Positions 9,363 to 18,194 of a DNA stretch of 64,000 nucleotides are shown one piece after another. The stretch lies in NCBI RefSeq assembly GCF_016924145.1, contig NZ_JAFFZO010000004.1, positions 111,809 to 175,808 of the forward strand, given 5' to 3'. Position 1 is the stretch's first letter, and every line of letters starts with the position of its first letter. The position numbers and the translations under genes are program-made. The notes under the pieces were generated by a model. The model was not told the DNA's origin and did not search any database. It worked only from the letters and a program-made list of their open reading frames with translations. The DNA is from Amphritea pacifica. Its GTDB lineage: Bacteria > Pseudomonadota > Gammaproteobacteria > Pseudomonadales > Balneatricaceae.

Positions 9363-10415
9363 TCAGGCTAATGAAGACTCCGCGGCCTCAGGGTTTTCCT
9401 CTTTCAGAAGCTTGTCGATAATACGTCGGGCATGAACGCCACCGGCATCGATATCCAGCTTAAGCAGTCGCAATTCGGGATTGGCCAGCAGGTTTTTCTG
9501 CTGTAGTTCCAGCATCTCCAGATCTTCAGCAAAAATGCCTCCCTGACCTTCGCGAATTGCGTCGGTCAGTGCTGCATCATCGGCTTTAAAGTTGCGAGCC
9601 ATCCCCCAGAAATACCAGTGGCTGGTTTCTGTTTCAGGGGTGATGAAGTCGACAACGACACTGTTTACCCGCTTATCTGCCGGAGCTTCCCGGCCACCGT
9701 TACCGGCCAGTGCGACACCTACGTCGATCAGTACATGGCTTGGGGGGGTAAAGCGACAGATCTGCCAGCGATCTACCGGCTGGTCATCGGGCAAACCTTT
9801 GGTCCGCAGGTTTCCCTGCCAGAAGGGGGGCGCAATCACATTGTCCATAAAGCGGCTGGTGGTGACCTCATTACCCACTTTCTCTGTTTTAACCGGTGCT
9901 TCATCGATCTCTTTCTGACCGATGCTGGTGGAATGAACGTAGGTTTCGTGGGTCAGATCCATCAGGTTATCGATCATCAGTTTGTAATCGCACTGGATAT
10001 GATACAACCCACCGCCGTAGGCCCAGTCATCACTGACTGCCCACTCCAGATGGGGGATAGCATCACTGCTGGCTTTATCGGCATCGCCTGTCCACACCCA
10101 GATAAACCCATAACGTTCTTCGACCGGATAACTCTTCATGCAGGGAAAACCACCCACCCGCTGCTTGGGCATCGAAAGGGTTTTACCGTCCCTGCCAACT
10201 TTCAAACCATGATAACCACACACCAGGCCGCCGCCTTCGGTATAGCCAAGGGAGAGTGGTGCACCACGGTGAGGGCAGAAGTCTTTCACCGCCGCGACTT
10301 TGCCATCGCCATCTCTGAAAAAAGCGATCTGTTCGCCACAGATTGTACGGCCGAGGGGTTTTTCTGCGATTTCATCAGGGGTACAGGCTACATACCAGCA
10401 GTTTTTAGGAAACAT
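9363..10415 (-). CDS. Rieske aromatic-ring oxygenase, VanA-like
   Basis: A 350-residue single-component oxygenase subunit. The Rieske [2Fe-2S] ligands are C47-P-H49 and C66-x2-H69. The mononuclear iron site shows as DNLMDLTHETYVHSTSIG, the D-L-x-H-x4-H pattern of VanA-like oxygenases. Family members demethylate vanillate or other methoxybenzoates, or hydroxylate phthalate-like and some amine substrates. The exact substrate cannot be read here, and no protocatechuate or formaldehyde genes are nearby. It heads a minus-strand operon with the reductase and a TRAP binding protein. GGAG lies 11 nt upstream of ATG. Confidence 0.88.
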   Translation of the reverse strand: MFPKNCWYVACTPDEIAEKPLGRTICGEQIAFFRDGDGKVAAVKDFCPHRGAPLSLGYTEGGGLVCGYHGLKVGRDGKTLSMPKQRVGGFPCMKSYPVEERYGFIWVWTGDADKASSDAIPHLEWAVSDDWAYGGGLYHIQCDYKLMIDNLMDLTHETYVHSTSIGQKEIDEAPVKTEKVGNEVTTSRFMDNVIAPPFWQGNLRTKGLPDDQPVDRWQICRFTPPSHVLIDVGVALAGNGGREAPADKRVNSVVVDFITPETETSHWYFWGMARNFKADDAALTDAIREGQGGIFAEDLEMLELQQKNLLANPELRLLKLDIDAGGVHARRIIDKLLKEENPEAAESSLA

Positions 10416-10456
10416 AGAAAGGACTCCGAAATAGTTCTATTTGTTTTTATGGATAC

Positions 10457-10486
10457 AATAATAGGCAAAATAAGGGTGTATATGCA
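10457..10486 (-). promoter_or_regulatory. Candidate sigma-70 promoter of the Rieske operon
   Basis: On the minus strand TTGCAT (10486-10481) and TATTAT (10462-10457) are separated by 18 nt, 40 nt before the oxygenase start. Both hexamers are close to consensus. Confidence 0.45.
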
Positions 10487-10492
10487 ATAAAA

Positions 10493-10508
10493 ATGTATTT
10501 TTGGATAC
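10493..10508. promoter_or_regulatory. Candidate operator dyad upstream of the Rieske operon
   Basis: TGTAT-N6-ATACA is a perfect inverted repeat, 7 nt upstream of the candidate -35 box. A second TTGTATCC (minus strand, about 10449-10456) repeats the half-site at the -10 region. Short T/A-capped dyads of this kind are typical of GntR-family operators, including VanR; no such regulator gene is adjacent. The rest of 10416-10736 shows no gene. Confidence 0.4.
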
Positions 10509-10736
10509 AAAAAATAAATTTCAGTGGGTCGTGGTTGTAGATTTTCTCTGCTTAGCAAAGCGTGAATAGTGATGGGGGAGGCTGAAAAGTCTGACAAAAA
10601 CAGAGCGTTATGAGGGCAGATGGCTAAAGCTGTGGATTAAGGTAACCCTGAGCCATTTGGGAAGGGGCTGTTAACCTGTTTTTGTAAAGGGGAGGCTATT
10701 CAGACGTGCTTAGCCAGAGCAACTGATTCCGAAAGG

Positions 10737-11525
10737 CTATTTATCGGAAATGTCATCCAGGAAGAGCGAAAACAGTTCTGACTTGGAGTTGATTTCCAGC
10801 TTGCTGTAGAGGTTTTTGCAGTGAACTTTAGCGGTACCGTGGGCGATACCCAGCAGCTCTGCAATGGCGATTAAGGAGTAGCCCCGGATAATCAGTATCG
10901 CTATCTCGCTTTCCCGTTCGGTTAACAGGCCGCCGCCGAAGTTTCTGAACACATTGGATATCTGCTCATGAATGATAGCGCTGGCGTGCTGCGAGGTTTC
11001 CTGGGTGTTTTCGATGTTCTGCCAGTGCTTCCTGTAGGCGGAGATAACCAGCGGAGATATAGCCTGTAGCCGCTGTCGTGTGGCGGTTGTCGCCGGGGTT
11101 TCGATAACGGTGAGTGATATCTGTATCTGTGAGTCGTTGTCCAGATTTATGATAAAAGCGGCTTCTTCATAACCCCGGTTACAGTAATGCTCGGTGTAGT
11201 AAGTACTCTCGAAAAAGTCATCCGGGGCGATCTCTTTGATAAAGTGTAAACCGGTTGAAAGCCCCGTTTTAAAGGCATTATAGAACGGATCAATCATATA
11301 GAAGCCGTTCAGGTACTCATCCATTATTTTGTCGGTTAACAGGGTTGAATCAGGGGCTACCAGAATCGTAGGACGGCTGTTTTTATGAAAGTGAATGACG
11401 AATACCGATTCACAGGGTGTGGCAGAGTTAATCAGACTGAGCAAAGCTTGATTAAACGCATCAGCACCACTCGTATCGATTAGTTTAGAGGCAAGCAGGT
11501 ATACATTTTCTGAAGAATCGTCCAC
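10737..11525 (-). CDS. LuxR-type solo transcription regulator
   Basis: A 262-residue protein with a C-terminal LuxR/FixJ helix-turn-helix (about 198-258; LTERESEIAILIIRGYSLI and the recognition stretch HGTAKVHCKNLYSKL). The N-terminal 180 residues are a sensor region that does not show the recognisable invariant aromatic/aspartate set of acyl-homoserine-lactone receptors, and no luxI is present. Translation appears to begin at GTG 11525, with AAGGAAG about 8 nt upstream; the nearby ATG is out of frame. It lies between the Rieske operon and an amidohydrolase gene, all on one strand, and could control either or both. Confidence 0.8.
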   Translation of the reverse strand: MDDSSENVYLLASKLIDTSGADAFNQALLSLINSATPCESVFVIHFHKNSRPTILVAPDSTLLTDKIMDEYLNGFYMIDPFYNAFKTGLSTGLHFIKEIAPDDFFESTYYTEHYCNRGYEEAAFIINLDNDSQIQISLTVIETPATTATRQRLQAISPLVISAYRKHWQNIENTQETSQHASAIIHEQISNVFRNFGGGLLTERESEIAILIIRGYSLIAIAELLGIAHGTAKVHCKNLYSKLEINSKSELFSLFLDDISDK

Positions 11526-11644
11526 TCATACTTCCTTTGGGATTCTGGCCTGATGGTGCTTAATAGATGTTGTTCAATAGTATATCGGTTGGTGAGTTTT
11601 TGTCGAATGGCAATTTGGGCGCGAAGGGAAGGGCACGAAACAGG

Positions 11645-11671
11645 TCAGCAAGCCTGCTGCAGGCTTGCTGA
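11645..11671 (-). terminator. Hairpin after the amidohydrolase gene
   Basis: A perfect 12-bp stem with a 3-nt loop begins 17 nt beyond the stop codon of the amidohydrolase. On the minus strand it is followed by CCTGTTTCG, so the U-run is weak. It may be a terminator or mRNA-stabilising hairpin separating this gene from the LuxR-type gene. Confidence 0.5.
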
Positions 11672-11687
11672 TGCAGCCATCAGTGGA

Positions 11688-13319
11688 TCAGTATGATGGG
11701 GCCCGGTAGACCTCTTTGCCGCCTAACAGGGTTAATAGCACCTTAGTCTTTTCAATTTCGTACGGGGAGATGGTATAGAGATCCTGATTGAGGATGATCA
11801 GGTCAGCAAACTTACCGACCGTTAAACTACCGGTGGTTTTCTCTCTCCAGGCTGCCCGTGCTGCATTGATGGTATAGCCTTTGATCGCGGTATCGATATC
11901 GATGCGGTAGTGAGGGTTGTGTGCCGGTGAGCTTTCACTGGCGCCGGAAACCTGCCGGGTCAGTGCTGTCTGCATGATAGCAAAGGGATCAAAGGTGCTC
12001 ACGCCCCAGTCACTACTGAGTGCACAGACCATGCCCTGGCGTACCAGCTCACCAATCGGGAAAATCTGCCGGCAGCGTTCTTCACCCAGCATCTCCAGGG
12101 CGATCTTATCGTTGTCCGGGTCCGGTTGTGCCCACAGTGGCTGGACGTTGCCATAAACCCCCAGTTGTTTGAAGCGGGGGAAGTCTGATCCGGTGACCAA
12201 CTGTATGTGTGCCAGCTGGTGGCGGCTATCCCATGCACCATTCATCTGCCGGGCGTACTCAATACCATTCAGTGCTGCGTTAACCGCGCCGTCACCGATG
12301 GTGTGAACATGCAGCTGGAATTTCTCTTTATCAAAGGCGGTAAAGAACTCATTGATTTGTGGCTGATCAAACATCAGTGGTGCGGTTGTGCCGGTATCAC
12401 TACGGGGTTCCAGCAGTGTAGCTGTGCCACTTTCAAGCACTCCGTCGAGGAAGAACTTGGCTGAGTGGAGAGACACCATATCATCGGCATAGATCTCCCG
12501 CAGCGAGAGAAGTTCCTGCAGTTGCTCTGCCAGTGGCAGGTGCGCAAAGATTTTTGAGGTGGCCGCCACCCGCAGTGTCAAATGACCCTGCTGGTTCAGT
12601 GCCTGATAGTTTTCCATCGTTTTGCGAGGGGCCACGGCATCCAGAATGCCGGTGATACCGTGCTGGTTGAACACTTTGCAGTAGTGCTGCATCGCCTCGA
12701 AATAATCCTCGTCACTGAACGATGGTGAGAACCGGTTCATTGCCCAGATGGCATCCTCATAGATATACCCCTTGGGGGAGCCATCGGCACAGCGGGCATA
12801 GCTGCCGCTGGCAGGCTCCGGGCTTGCAGCGGTAACGCCGGCAACACGAAACGCTTCGCTGTTCGCCCAGCCGCTGTGGTAATCAAACGAGAAAATCAGT
12901 GCGGGGCGCCCATCGGTCACCGCATCCAGTCGCTCTTTGGTGAGATTGTTTTCGTTAAATATAGAGGGATTAAAGCCGATCCCTTTAATCCACTCTTTAT
13001 GCTGATTTTCCCGGCAGAATCGCTCAATCTCACTGAGCAGATCGTCCATGGTTTTCATCTCATGCAGGGGGACATAGTGGAAGAAGTCGGCGCTGGTGGC
13101 CTGAAAATGTATGTGGGTATCCTGAAAGCCGGGCAGCACCAGTTGCCCCTGAGCATCAATCATCTGAGTGTTCTTGTCAGCCAGCGCTTTAATTTCCGTG
13201 TTGCTGCCTACCGCGATGATCTGATCACCATAGATTGCCAACGCTTCGGCTGTTTCATTTATATCATCCATTGTATGGATGTTACCGTTGACGATTATCT
13301 TGTCTGCTATGTATGACAT
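11688..13319 (-). CDS. YtcJ-like metal-dependent amidohydrolase
   Basis: A 543-residue member of amidohydrolase family 3. The N-terminal beta-sandwich is followed by the metal-binding HxH motif at H69/H71 (GFQDTHIHF), a long TIM barrel, a FFLDGVLESGTA stretch typical of YtcJ-like enzymes, the late histidine motif QLAHIQLV and the catalytic aspartate segment SDWGVSTFDPF. The C-terminal part returns to the sandwich (GKFADLIILNQDL). No signal peptide is present, so it is cytoplasmic. These enzymes hydrolyse amide or N-formyl bonds and the substrate here is unknown. The next genes rightward are a putative porin and a polyamine-type binding protein on the opposite strand. Confidence 0.85.
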   Translation of the reverse strand: MSYIADKIIVNGNIHTMDDINETAEALAIYGDQIIAVGSNTEIKALADKNTQMIDAQGQLVLPGFQDTHIHFQATSADFFHYVPLHEMKTMDDLLSEIERFCRENQHKEWIKGIGFNPSIFNENNLTKERLDAVTDGRPALIFSFDYHSGWANSEAFRVAGVTAASPEPASGSYARCADGSPKGYIYEDAIWAMNRFSPSFSDEDYFEAMQHYCKVFNQHGITGILDAVAPRKTMENYQALNQQGHLTLRVAATSKIFAHLPLAEQLQELLSLREIYADDMVSLHSAKFFLDGVLESGTATLLEPRSDTGTTAPLMFDQPQINEFFTAFDKEKFQLHVHTIGDGAVNAALNGIEYARQMNGAWDSRHQLAHIQLVTGSDFPRFKQLGVYGNVQPLWAQPDPDNDKIALEMLGEERCRQIFPIGELVRQGMVCALSSDWGVSTFDPFAIMQTALTRQVSGASESSPAHNPHYRIDIDTAIKGYTINAARAAWREKTTGSLTVGKFADLIILNQDLYTISPYEIEKTKVLLTLLGGKEVYRAPSY

Positions 13320-13367
13320 TAAGTAGATCCATGTTTAGAGATGTGGACAAAAGGTATAGCTGAGGCC

Positions 13368-13388
13368 GTCAGATAATAAGTTTCTGAC
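13368..13388. promoter_or_regulatory. Dyad in the amidohydrolase/porin divergent region
   Basis: GTCAGA-N9-TCTGAC is a perfect inverted repeat about 50 nt upstream of the amidohydrolase start, in the 298-nt divergent region. Further GTCAG half-sites occur near 13435 and 13460. It may be an operator for the adjacent genes, possibly for the LuxR-type regulator. Confidence 0.3.
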
Positions 13389-13617
13389 TCTTTATTATGT
13401 TTTTAATTTTCATTCGAAAAATATCTCATACATCTGTCAGATTAACGTAATTATGATTGTCAGGAATACCACGTTAGGTATAGATGATGACGGTTGATAT
13501 AAATACTTATCGACGTAGATGACACTTTTTTTTCAACTAATGAAATAGGGGTATACCGGAGAAAAAGAATCTCTGAAATGATGGTTGCATACTAAAAAAA
13601 GTAAATGTGAGGGTGAC

Positions 13618-14340
13618 ATGAAGAATATTAAATCAATTGCAGCTATCGGCTTAAGTCTTTTGTCGGTGTCTGGTCTGGTTCGTGCAGATCTGGGTGCCAA
13701 TGTGTCAGTGTTGAGTGAATGGCGTAACCGTGGCGTTTCTATGACCAATGAGTCGCTCGCTATTCAGGGTGGTATTGACTGGTACAACCAGAGTGGCCTG
13801 TTTGCCAGCGTCTGGGCCAGTAACGTTGACTTCTTTCCTACCGGGCACCCTTTTGATGATGGTGCAACCGTTGAGCTTGATCTGCTGGCGGGGTATGCCG
13901 GTGCGATCAACGAAGATATCTCCTATGATGCAATATTATTCTACTACCAGTATCCGAATGATAATGTTGATCAGGACTTCGCTGAGTTGAAGTTGGGCCT
14001 TAATTACAATGGTTTCCGCCTAGGTTATGAGCATGCACCTGACTACATTAACTCAGGCAAGGCATATCAGTATCTTTACCTGAACTATCAGACCGATATC
14101 GCTGAAGGTGTGGGGCTTGAACTGCATGTCGGCTCTTCGTTTGGTGAGGTGTTTGATGATCCGACCACGCTGATGCTGGATAAATATAGGGATTATTCGG
14201 TGGGTGTCACCAAGAGCTTCAGTGGTGTTGATCTGAAACTGGCCTATGTGAACACGGATATATCCAGTACCTATGCGGTTGATAGTGGTCACATGGCGAA
14301 CCAGGACGCCGTGGTGTTTTCCGTCTCTAAATCGTTTTAA
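13618..14340 (+). CDS. TorF-family putative outer-membrane porin
   Basis: A 240-residue exported beta-barrel protein. A signal peptide (MKNIKSIAAIGLSLLSVSGL, cleavage after VRA) precedes LGANVSVLSEWRNRGVSMTN, the pattern of the TorF/TIGR02001 putative porin family. Alternating amphipathic strands run to a C-terminal phenylalanine, as usual for outer-membrane insertion. I place the start at ATG 13618, with GAGGG 5 nt upstream, because the earlier in-frame ATG would put charged residues before the signal peptide. It is followed 116 nt later by a periplasmic binding protein gene, suggesting joint passage of a solute across the outer membrane. Confidence 0.8.
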   Translation: MKNIKSIAAIGLSLLSVSGLVRADLGANVSVLSEWRNRGVSMTNESLAIQGGIDWYNQSGLFASVWASNVDFFPTGHPFDDGATVELDLLAGYAGAINEDISYDAILFYYQYPNDNVDQDFAELKLGLNYNGFRLGYEHAPDYINSGKAYQYLYLNYQTDIAEGVGLELHVGSSFGEVFDDPTTLMLDKYRDYSVGVTKSFSGVDLKLAYVNTDISSTYAVDSGHMANQDAVVFSVSKSF

Positions 14341-14456
14341 TGCGATAGTTTTATCAGGGCTGTTGTATAATCCCCTTCATACGGTAGCCACTGATAACTT
14401 TTTGAGTATTAATTGCTCTTAAAAGATAAATAAAAATATAAGTTTCAGAGGATGTT

Positions 14457-15539
14457 ATGCGAATAAATAAAAAGATTCTATCGCTATGCCTGCTGACCGC
14501 TTCATGTTCAGTCAGTGCTGCTCAGGTTAATGTTTATAACTGGTTTGGTTATATACCGGAAGATTCTCTCCAGGTTTTCAGAGATACGTCGAAAACTGAA
14601 CTGAATTATGATGTTTATGAAAGTAATGAAATACTTGAAACTAAACTGCTGTCTGGTGGCTCGCGTTATGACCTGGTAGTGCCTTCGGCAAACTTTATGG
14701 AACGTCAGGTAAAGACGGGTATTTATCAGAAAATTGATAAATCAAAAATACCTAATTACAACAAGATTGATCCGGTTATTTTAAAGAAAGTCGAAACCTA
14801 TGATCCGGGTAATCAATACAGCGTTCCCTATGCCTGGGGCAGTATCGGCGTGGGTTACAACGTGAAAATGGTTAAGGAGCGTTTAGGCGAAATCCCAGAG
14901 AATACTTTTGATTTGGTATTCAAACCTGAAGTGGCAGCCAAACTGAAGGATTGTGGTATAGCGCTGCTTGATTCGCCGGCTGAAGCGATGGCGATGGCGT
15001 TGCACTATCTGGGACTGGATCCTAACTCTGAAGATAAAGGCGACCTGAAGAAAGCTGAGGCGATGGTACGGGCTGCCAGAGGCAATTATAAATATTTCCA
15101 CAATGGTTCCTACCGCGATGATCTGGCCAATGGCGATATCTGTGTGGCGCTGGGTTACAACGGCATCATCCTGGCGGGCAATGCGATCGCCAAGTCGATC
15201 GACCCTGACCGTGAGATCGCTTACTCAATCCCTAATATCGGTTCCCTGATCTGGTTTGATGTGATGGCGATTCCGGCTGATGCCCCTAACCCTGAGGGTG
15301 CCCATGAGTTCATCAATTTTATCCTGGAGCCTGAGATCGGTTCATCTATCTCAAACATGGTGAAATATGCGGTGCCTAACCTCGGGGCAGATAAGTATGT
15401 TGAGCCGGAAACCTTTAACAACCCGGGTATCTATCCATCGGATGAGGTGAAAGAAACTCTGTTTGCGCTGCAAGCACATAGTCAGAAGTTTGACCGTATC
15501 CTCAACCGGGCCTGGACCAATATCAAGACTAATCGTTAA
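14457..15539 (+). CDS. Polyamine-type periplasmic binding protein (PotF/PotD-like), orphan
   Basis: A 360-residue solute-binding protein with signal peptide (cleavage after SVSA). The mature start QVNVYNWFGYIPEDSL, with VYESNEILETKLL and YDLVVPSANFM, is characteristic of PotD/PotF proteins that bind putrescine or spermidine. PYAWGSIGVGYN and DRILNRAWTNIKTNR support this. AGAGG precedes ATG by 5 nt. No ABC ATPase or permease genes are present, unlike normal pot operons. It may serve a transporter encoded elsewhere or act in sensing. A strong terminator follows. Confidence 0.88.
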   Translation: MRINKKILSLCLLTASCSVSAAQVNVYNWFGYIPEDSLQVFRDTSKTELNYDVYESNEILETKLLSGGSRYDLVVPSANFMERQVKTGIYQKIDKSKIPNYNKIDPVILKKVETYDPGNQYSVPYAWGSIGVGYNVKMVKERLGEIPENTFDLVFKPEVAAKLKDCGIALLDSPAEAMAMALHYLGLDPNSEDKGDLKKAEAMVRAARGNYKYFHNGSYRDDLANGDICVALGYNGIILAGNAIAKSIDPDREIAYSIPNIGSLIWFDVMAIPADAPNPEGAHEFINFILEPEIGSSISNMVKYAVPNLGADKYVEPETFNNPGIYPSDEVKETLFALQAHSQKFDRILNRAWTNIKTNR

Positions 15540-15621
15540 TCAGGGCGGCCCTGAGATCTATCGGTAGTGCCAGGGCCTGCGCTGCTCCTTCCTGATATTA
15601 AGTTTTATTGCGGCAACATTT

Positions 15622-15649
15622 GCCAGTGACTTGTTCACTGGCTTTTTTT
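15622..15649 (+). terminator. Rho-independent terminator after the PotF-like gene
   Basis: A perfect 8-bp stem (15622-15629 with 15635-15642) with a 5-nt loop is followed by seven T residues. It lies between convergent genes and is oriented for the plus strand. Confidence 0.9.
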
Positions 15650-15689
15650 ATGTCTGATTATCTTTTTGATCCGTGATTTGCCGCAGCGG

Positions 15690-17270
15690 CTAATCAGTAG
15701 AAACAGGCCCGGGCATCAGCGGCAGATCAATATGAAAGTGTGCGCCGGTATCGCTAGGAAGGCTTTCTATATGGCCCTGCAACAACTGACTCACCAGGTT
15801 GTAAACGATATGCATACCCAGACCGCTGCAGCCCTGGTTTCGCCTGGTGGTCATAAAGGGTTCAAACAGTTTGGTGTGCCAGCCATCAGTTATGCCCACA
15901 CCGTTGTCCCGGTATTCGATAGAGATCCGTTTACCATCGGACTTGATTTCAATCGCTATTTTGCCGCCGGCCTGGTTGTCAAAACCATGCAGCAATGAGT
16001 TGAGTATCAGGTTGGTAAAGATCTGATAAAAACCGCCCGGGTAACTGTTTAACATCAGTTGATCAGGCCCCAGTACTGTTATTTCCGGATTGCACTGTTT
16101 CAGCTTAGGTTTCAGTGAGCGCTGTATCTCGTCAAGGTACTGGATCAGGTCGAATGCCCGGCGCTGCTCACTCGCCTGGTCAACGGAGACCTGTTTAAAA
16201 GCACTGATCAGCTGGGCTGCACGCTCAAGGTTTTCACAGATCAACTGGCTGGTTTCAACCGCTGTGCCGGCCAGCGAATTATCCGGGTGCTGCTGTTGGT
16301 AAAGGTTAGCCTGATCCGCCAGAAAAGAAGCGGCGGTATAGCCGATCCCGATCGGCGTATTAATCTCATGGGCGACGCCGGCAACTAAGCTCCCCAATGC
16401 TGCCAGTTTTTTCGATTCAACCAGCTGTTGCTGGGTTTCCTGCAGTTTGAGCAGGGTGGCGCGCAGCTCTTCGTTGCTCTGTTCCAGCGCCTGGGTCCGC
16501 TCAGATACCCGCTGTTCCAACTCGGCGTTTAAGCGTGCCAGTGAACGCTCGGCATCTTCCCGTTTACCCATATCGATCAGCATCGATTGACGCATGTGGT
16601 TCATTGAGTTGACCACCTGACTGAGCTCATCCTCTTTTGCCTGGGGCTTTCGCTTCAGAATCAGGGGGGTGTCCAGCTGGTCGAGCCTGAGCCGTCGGGC
16701 ATAGTCGGCCATGGTGCTGAGGTGGCGGGTCACCAGTTGATTGAACAGGGTGAGGATAAAGATCGATACGAGAAAGGTTTTGATCCCCTGAGAGGCGAGA
16801 ATCAGCAGGACCTTATCCGCCAGACGCCGATAGACCTCATCCAGACTGACGATCAGGGTCAACTGGCCGACATTAACCGGGGCATTGGTTTTATCGCTGT
16901 AGTTCAGCTCGAAATGACGCTCTACGGTGGCACCGATACGGGGTTTGCTGCCAGCGGTATAGATATTGCCAAACTGAGAGCGGATCTCCAGGTAGCGAAT
17001 ATCCGGCAATTGAAGCAGACCATCCAGCTGCACCTGAATCTGGGTTGGGCTGATCTCCCACAAACTGTTAGCCAGACTGTTTAGCGAGCTGGCTTCAATC
17101 TGCTGTAACCGTTCATCGATAGCTGATCGTTCATAGCGATAATCCAGCCACAGCTGAGTACCGGTGGCGATCAGAGTAATCGCTGAACTATAGAGAAGAA
17201 TTGAGGTGAGTAACCTGACCCCGATGGGCTTCTGGGTACAGAGTTCATTAAAGCGTTGTAACAGATGCAT
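15690..17270 (-). CDS. Orphan membrane sensor histidine kinase
   Basis: A 526-residue kinase. Two transmembrane segments (about 18-38 and 158-180) flank a periplasmic domain of some 120 residues. HAMP-like sequence follows, then a coiled coil (about 240-290; ELEQRVSERTQALEQ), the phosphoacceptor motif VAGVAHEINTPIG with His near 300, and an ATPase domain with N box NLILNSLLHGF, DNGVGI, the F box FEPFMTTRR and GLGMHIVYNLV. The coiled-coil plus ELRATLLKLQETQQQLVESKKLAALGSLV run (shown here in two parts by position 270-298) is typical of kinases that signal to separate regulators. No response regulator gene is adjacent. The electron-transfer operon lies upstream on the same strand. Confidence 0.88.
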   Translation of the reverse strand: MHLLQRFNELCTQKPIGVRLLTSILLYSSAITLIATGTQLWLDYRYERSAIDERLQQIEASSLNSLANSLWEISPTQIQVQLDGLLQLPDIRYLEIRSQFGNIYTAGSKPRIGATVERHFELNYSDKTNAPVNVGQLTLIVSLDEVYRRLADKVLLILASQGIKTFLVSIFILTLFNQLVTRHLSTMADYARRLRLDQLDTPLILKRKPQAKEDELSQVVNSMNHMRQSMLIDMGKREDAERSLARLNAELEQRVSERTQALEQSNEELRATLLKLQETQQQLVESKKLAALGSLVAGVAHEINTPIGIGYTAASFLADQANLYQQQHPDNSLAGTAVETSQLICENLERAAQLISAFKQVSVDQASEQRRAFDLIQYLDEIQRSLKPKLKQCNPEITVLGPDQLMLNSYPGGFYQIFTNLILNSLLHGFDNQAGGKIAIEIKSDGKRISIEYRDNGVGITDGWHTKLFEPFMTTRRNQGCSGLGMHIVYNLVSQLLQGHIESLPSDTGAHFHIDLPLMPGPVSTD

Positions 17271-17432
17271 TTTCTTGAGCTTTTCAGGCCAGGGGATCTC
17301 TATGATAGCGCCATCAGAGAAAGAGGAAAGATTTTATCGACCAGCTTGTCTGGTTTTGATACCGACAGGCGTCAATGGCTGATGCCATTGACGCTGATAT
17401 GTTAGTCGATTATGGACAGTCATTTATCAGTT

Positions 17433-18194
17433 TTAATCATCATCCCTCTTCTCACGCCGCTTATAATCGTATCCTTCCACGCCGCCCGATCTCATTAGAT
17501 ACTTGGCCTCATCCTCGTCTCCGCTGCGGTGACATTTAACGCAGTTTTCATAGTCGCGGATACCCTCTTCAAGATGCTCCTCACGAATCTTTGATCTTGA
17601 GTGTTCGTGACAGCCATAACAGGTGTAATCTGTGTAGTCGTTATTAACATGGCAGGTTTCGCACTCTGTTTCGTGGTGGCGGTCGAAACGGAAATATTCC
17701 TCATGATCAAAAGTAGCAGGGGTCCAGGCATCCTGAGAATGACACTGACCACAGTTGCCTTTGATCTTCCGGTGCAGGTCATCCGTTGGGCTGGTATGAC
17801 AGCTGTCACACTCGTTCTGCAGTGAAGCCTCAAGCAGATTGTGGGAGAACTGACTGATGGGCCGGAAAGCCTGCCCCCCATTATGGTCGCTGTGACAGCT
17901 GACACAGTCCTCTTCAATCAGCTGCTGGTGAAAGGCAACGTTCTTTTTCTCAGAGGCAATGGGAACACCTTTCGTGGTGACTTTGCCAATCTCTTCGACT
18001 TTGTGACAGGCGATACACTGGCTGGCGGGGCTGCCAATAAAGGGGGTGTGGCAGGCAAAGCAATCGTCCGCCAGCTCAGCATGGGAGTCAATCAGTTTAC
18101 CCGGGCTGATCATATGCTGGGGGACAAATAGCGTTAGCAAAACCAGAGCTAACAGATTAATGACGATAATGACGAGGATCGATTTATTGTTCAT
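17433..18194 (-). CDS. Membrane-anchored octaheme c-type cytochrome
   Basis: A 253-residue protein with one N-terminal hydrophobic helix (about 4-24) that looks uncleaved, then eight CxxCH heme-binding motifs (CFACH, CIACH, CVSCH, CDSCH, CGQCH, CETCH, CYGCH, CVKCH), with extra histidines available as distal ligands. The C-terminus is highly charged. I choose ATG 18194 because it overlaps the stop of the preceding gene as ATGA, which implies translational coupling; an earlier in-frame start would add 30 residues inside that gene. The fold is probably like the multiheme cytochrome c3/c7 class. It would move electrons in the periplasm, receiving them from the cytochrome b encoded upstream. Confidence 0.88.
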   Translation of the reverse strand: MNNKSILVIIVINLLALVLLTLFVPQHMISPGKLIDSHAELADDCFACHTPFIGSPASQCIACHKVEEIGKVTTKGVPIASEKKNVAFHQQLIEEDCVSCHSDHNGGQAFRPISQFSHNLLEASLQNECDSCHTSPTDDLHRKIKGNCGQCHSQDAWTPATFDHEEYFRFDRHHETECETCHVNNDYTDYTCYGCHEHSRSKIREEHLEEGIRDYENCVKCHRSGDEDEAKYLMRSGGVEGYDYKRREKRDDD

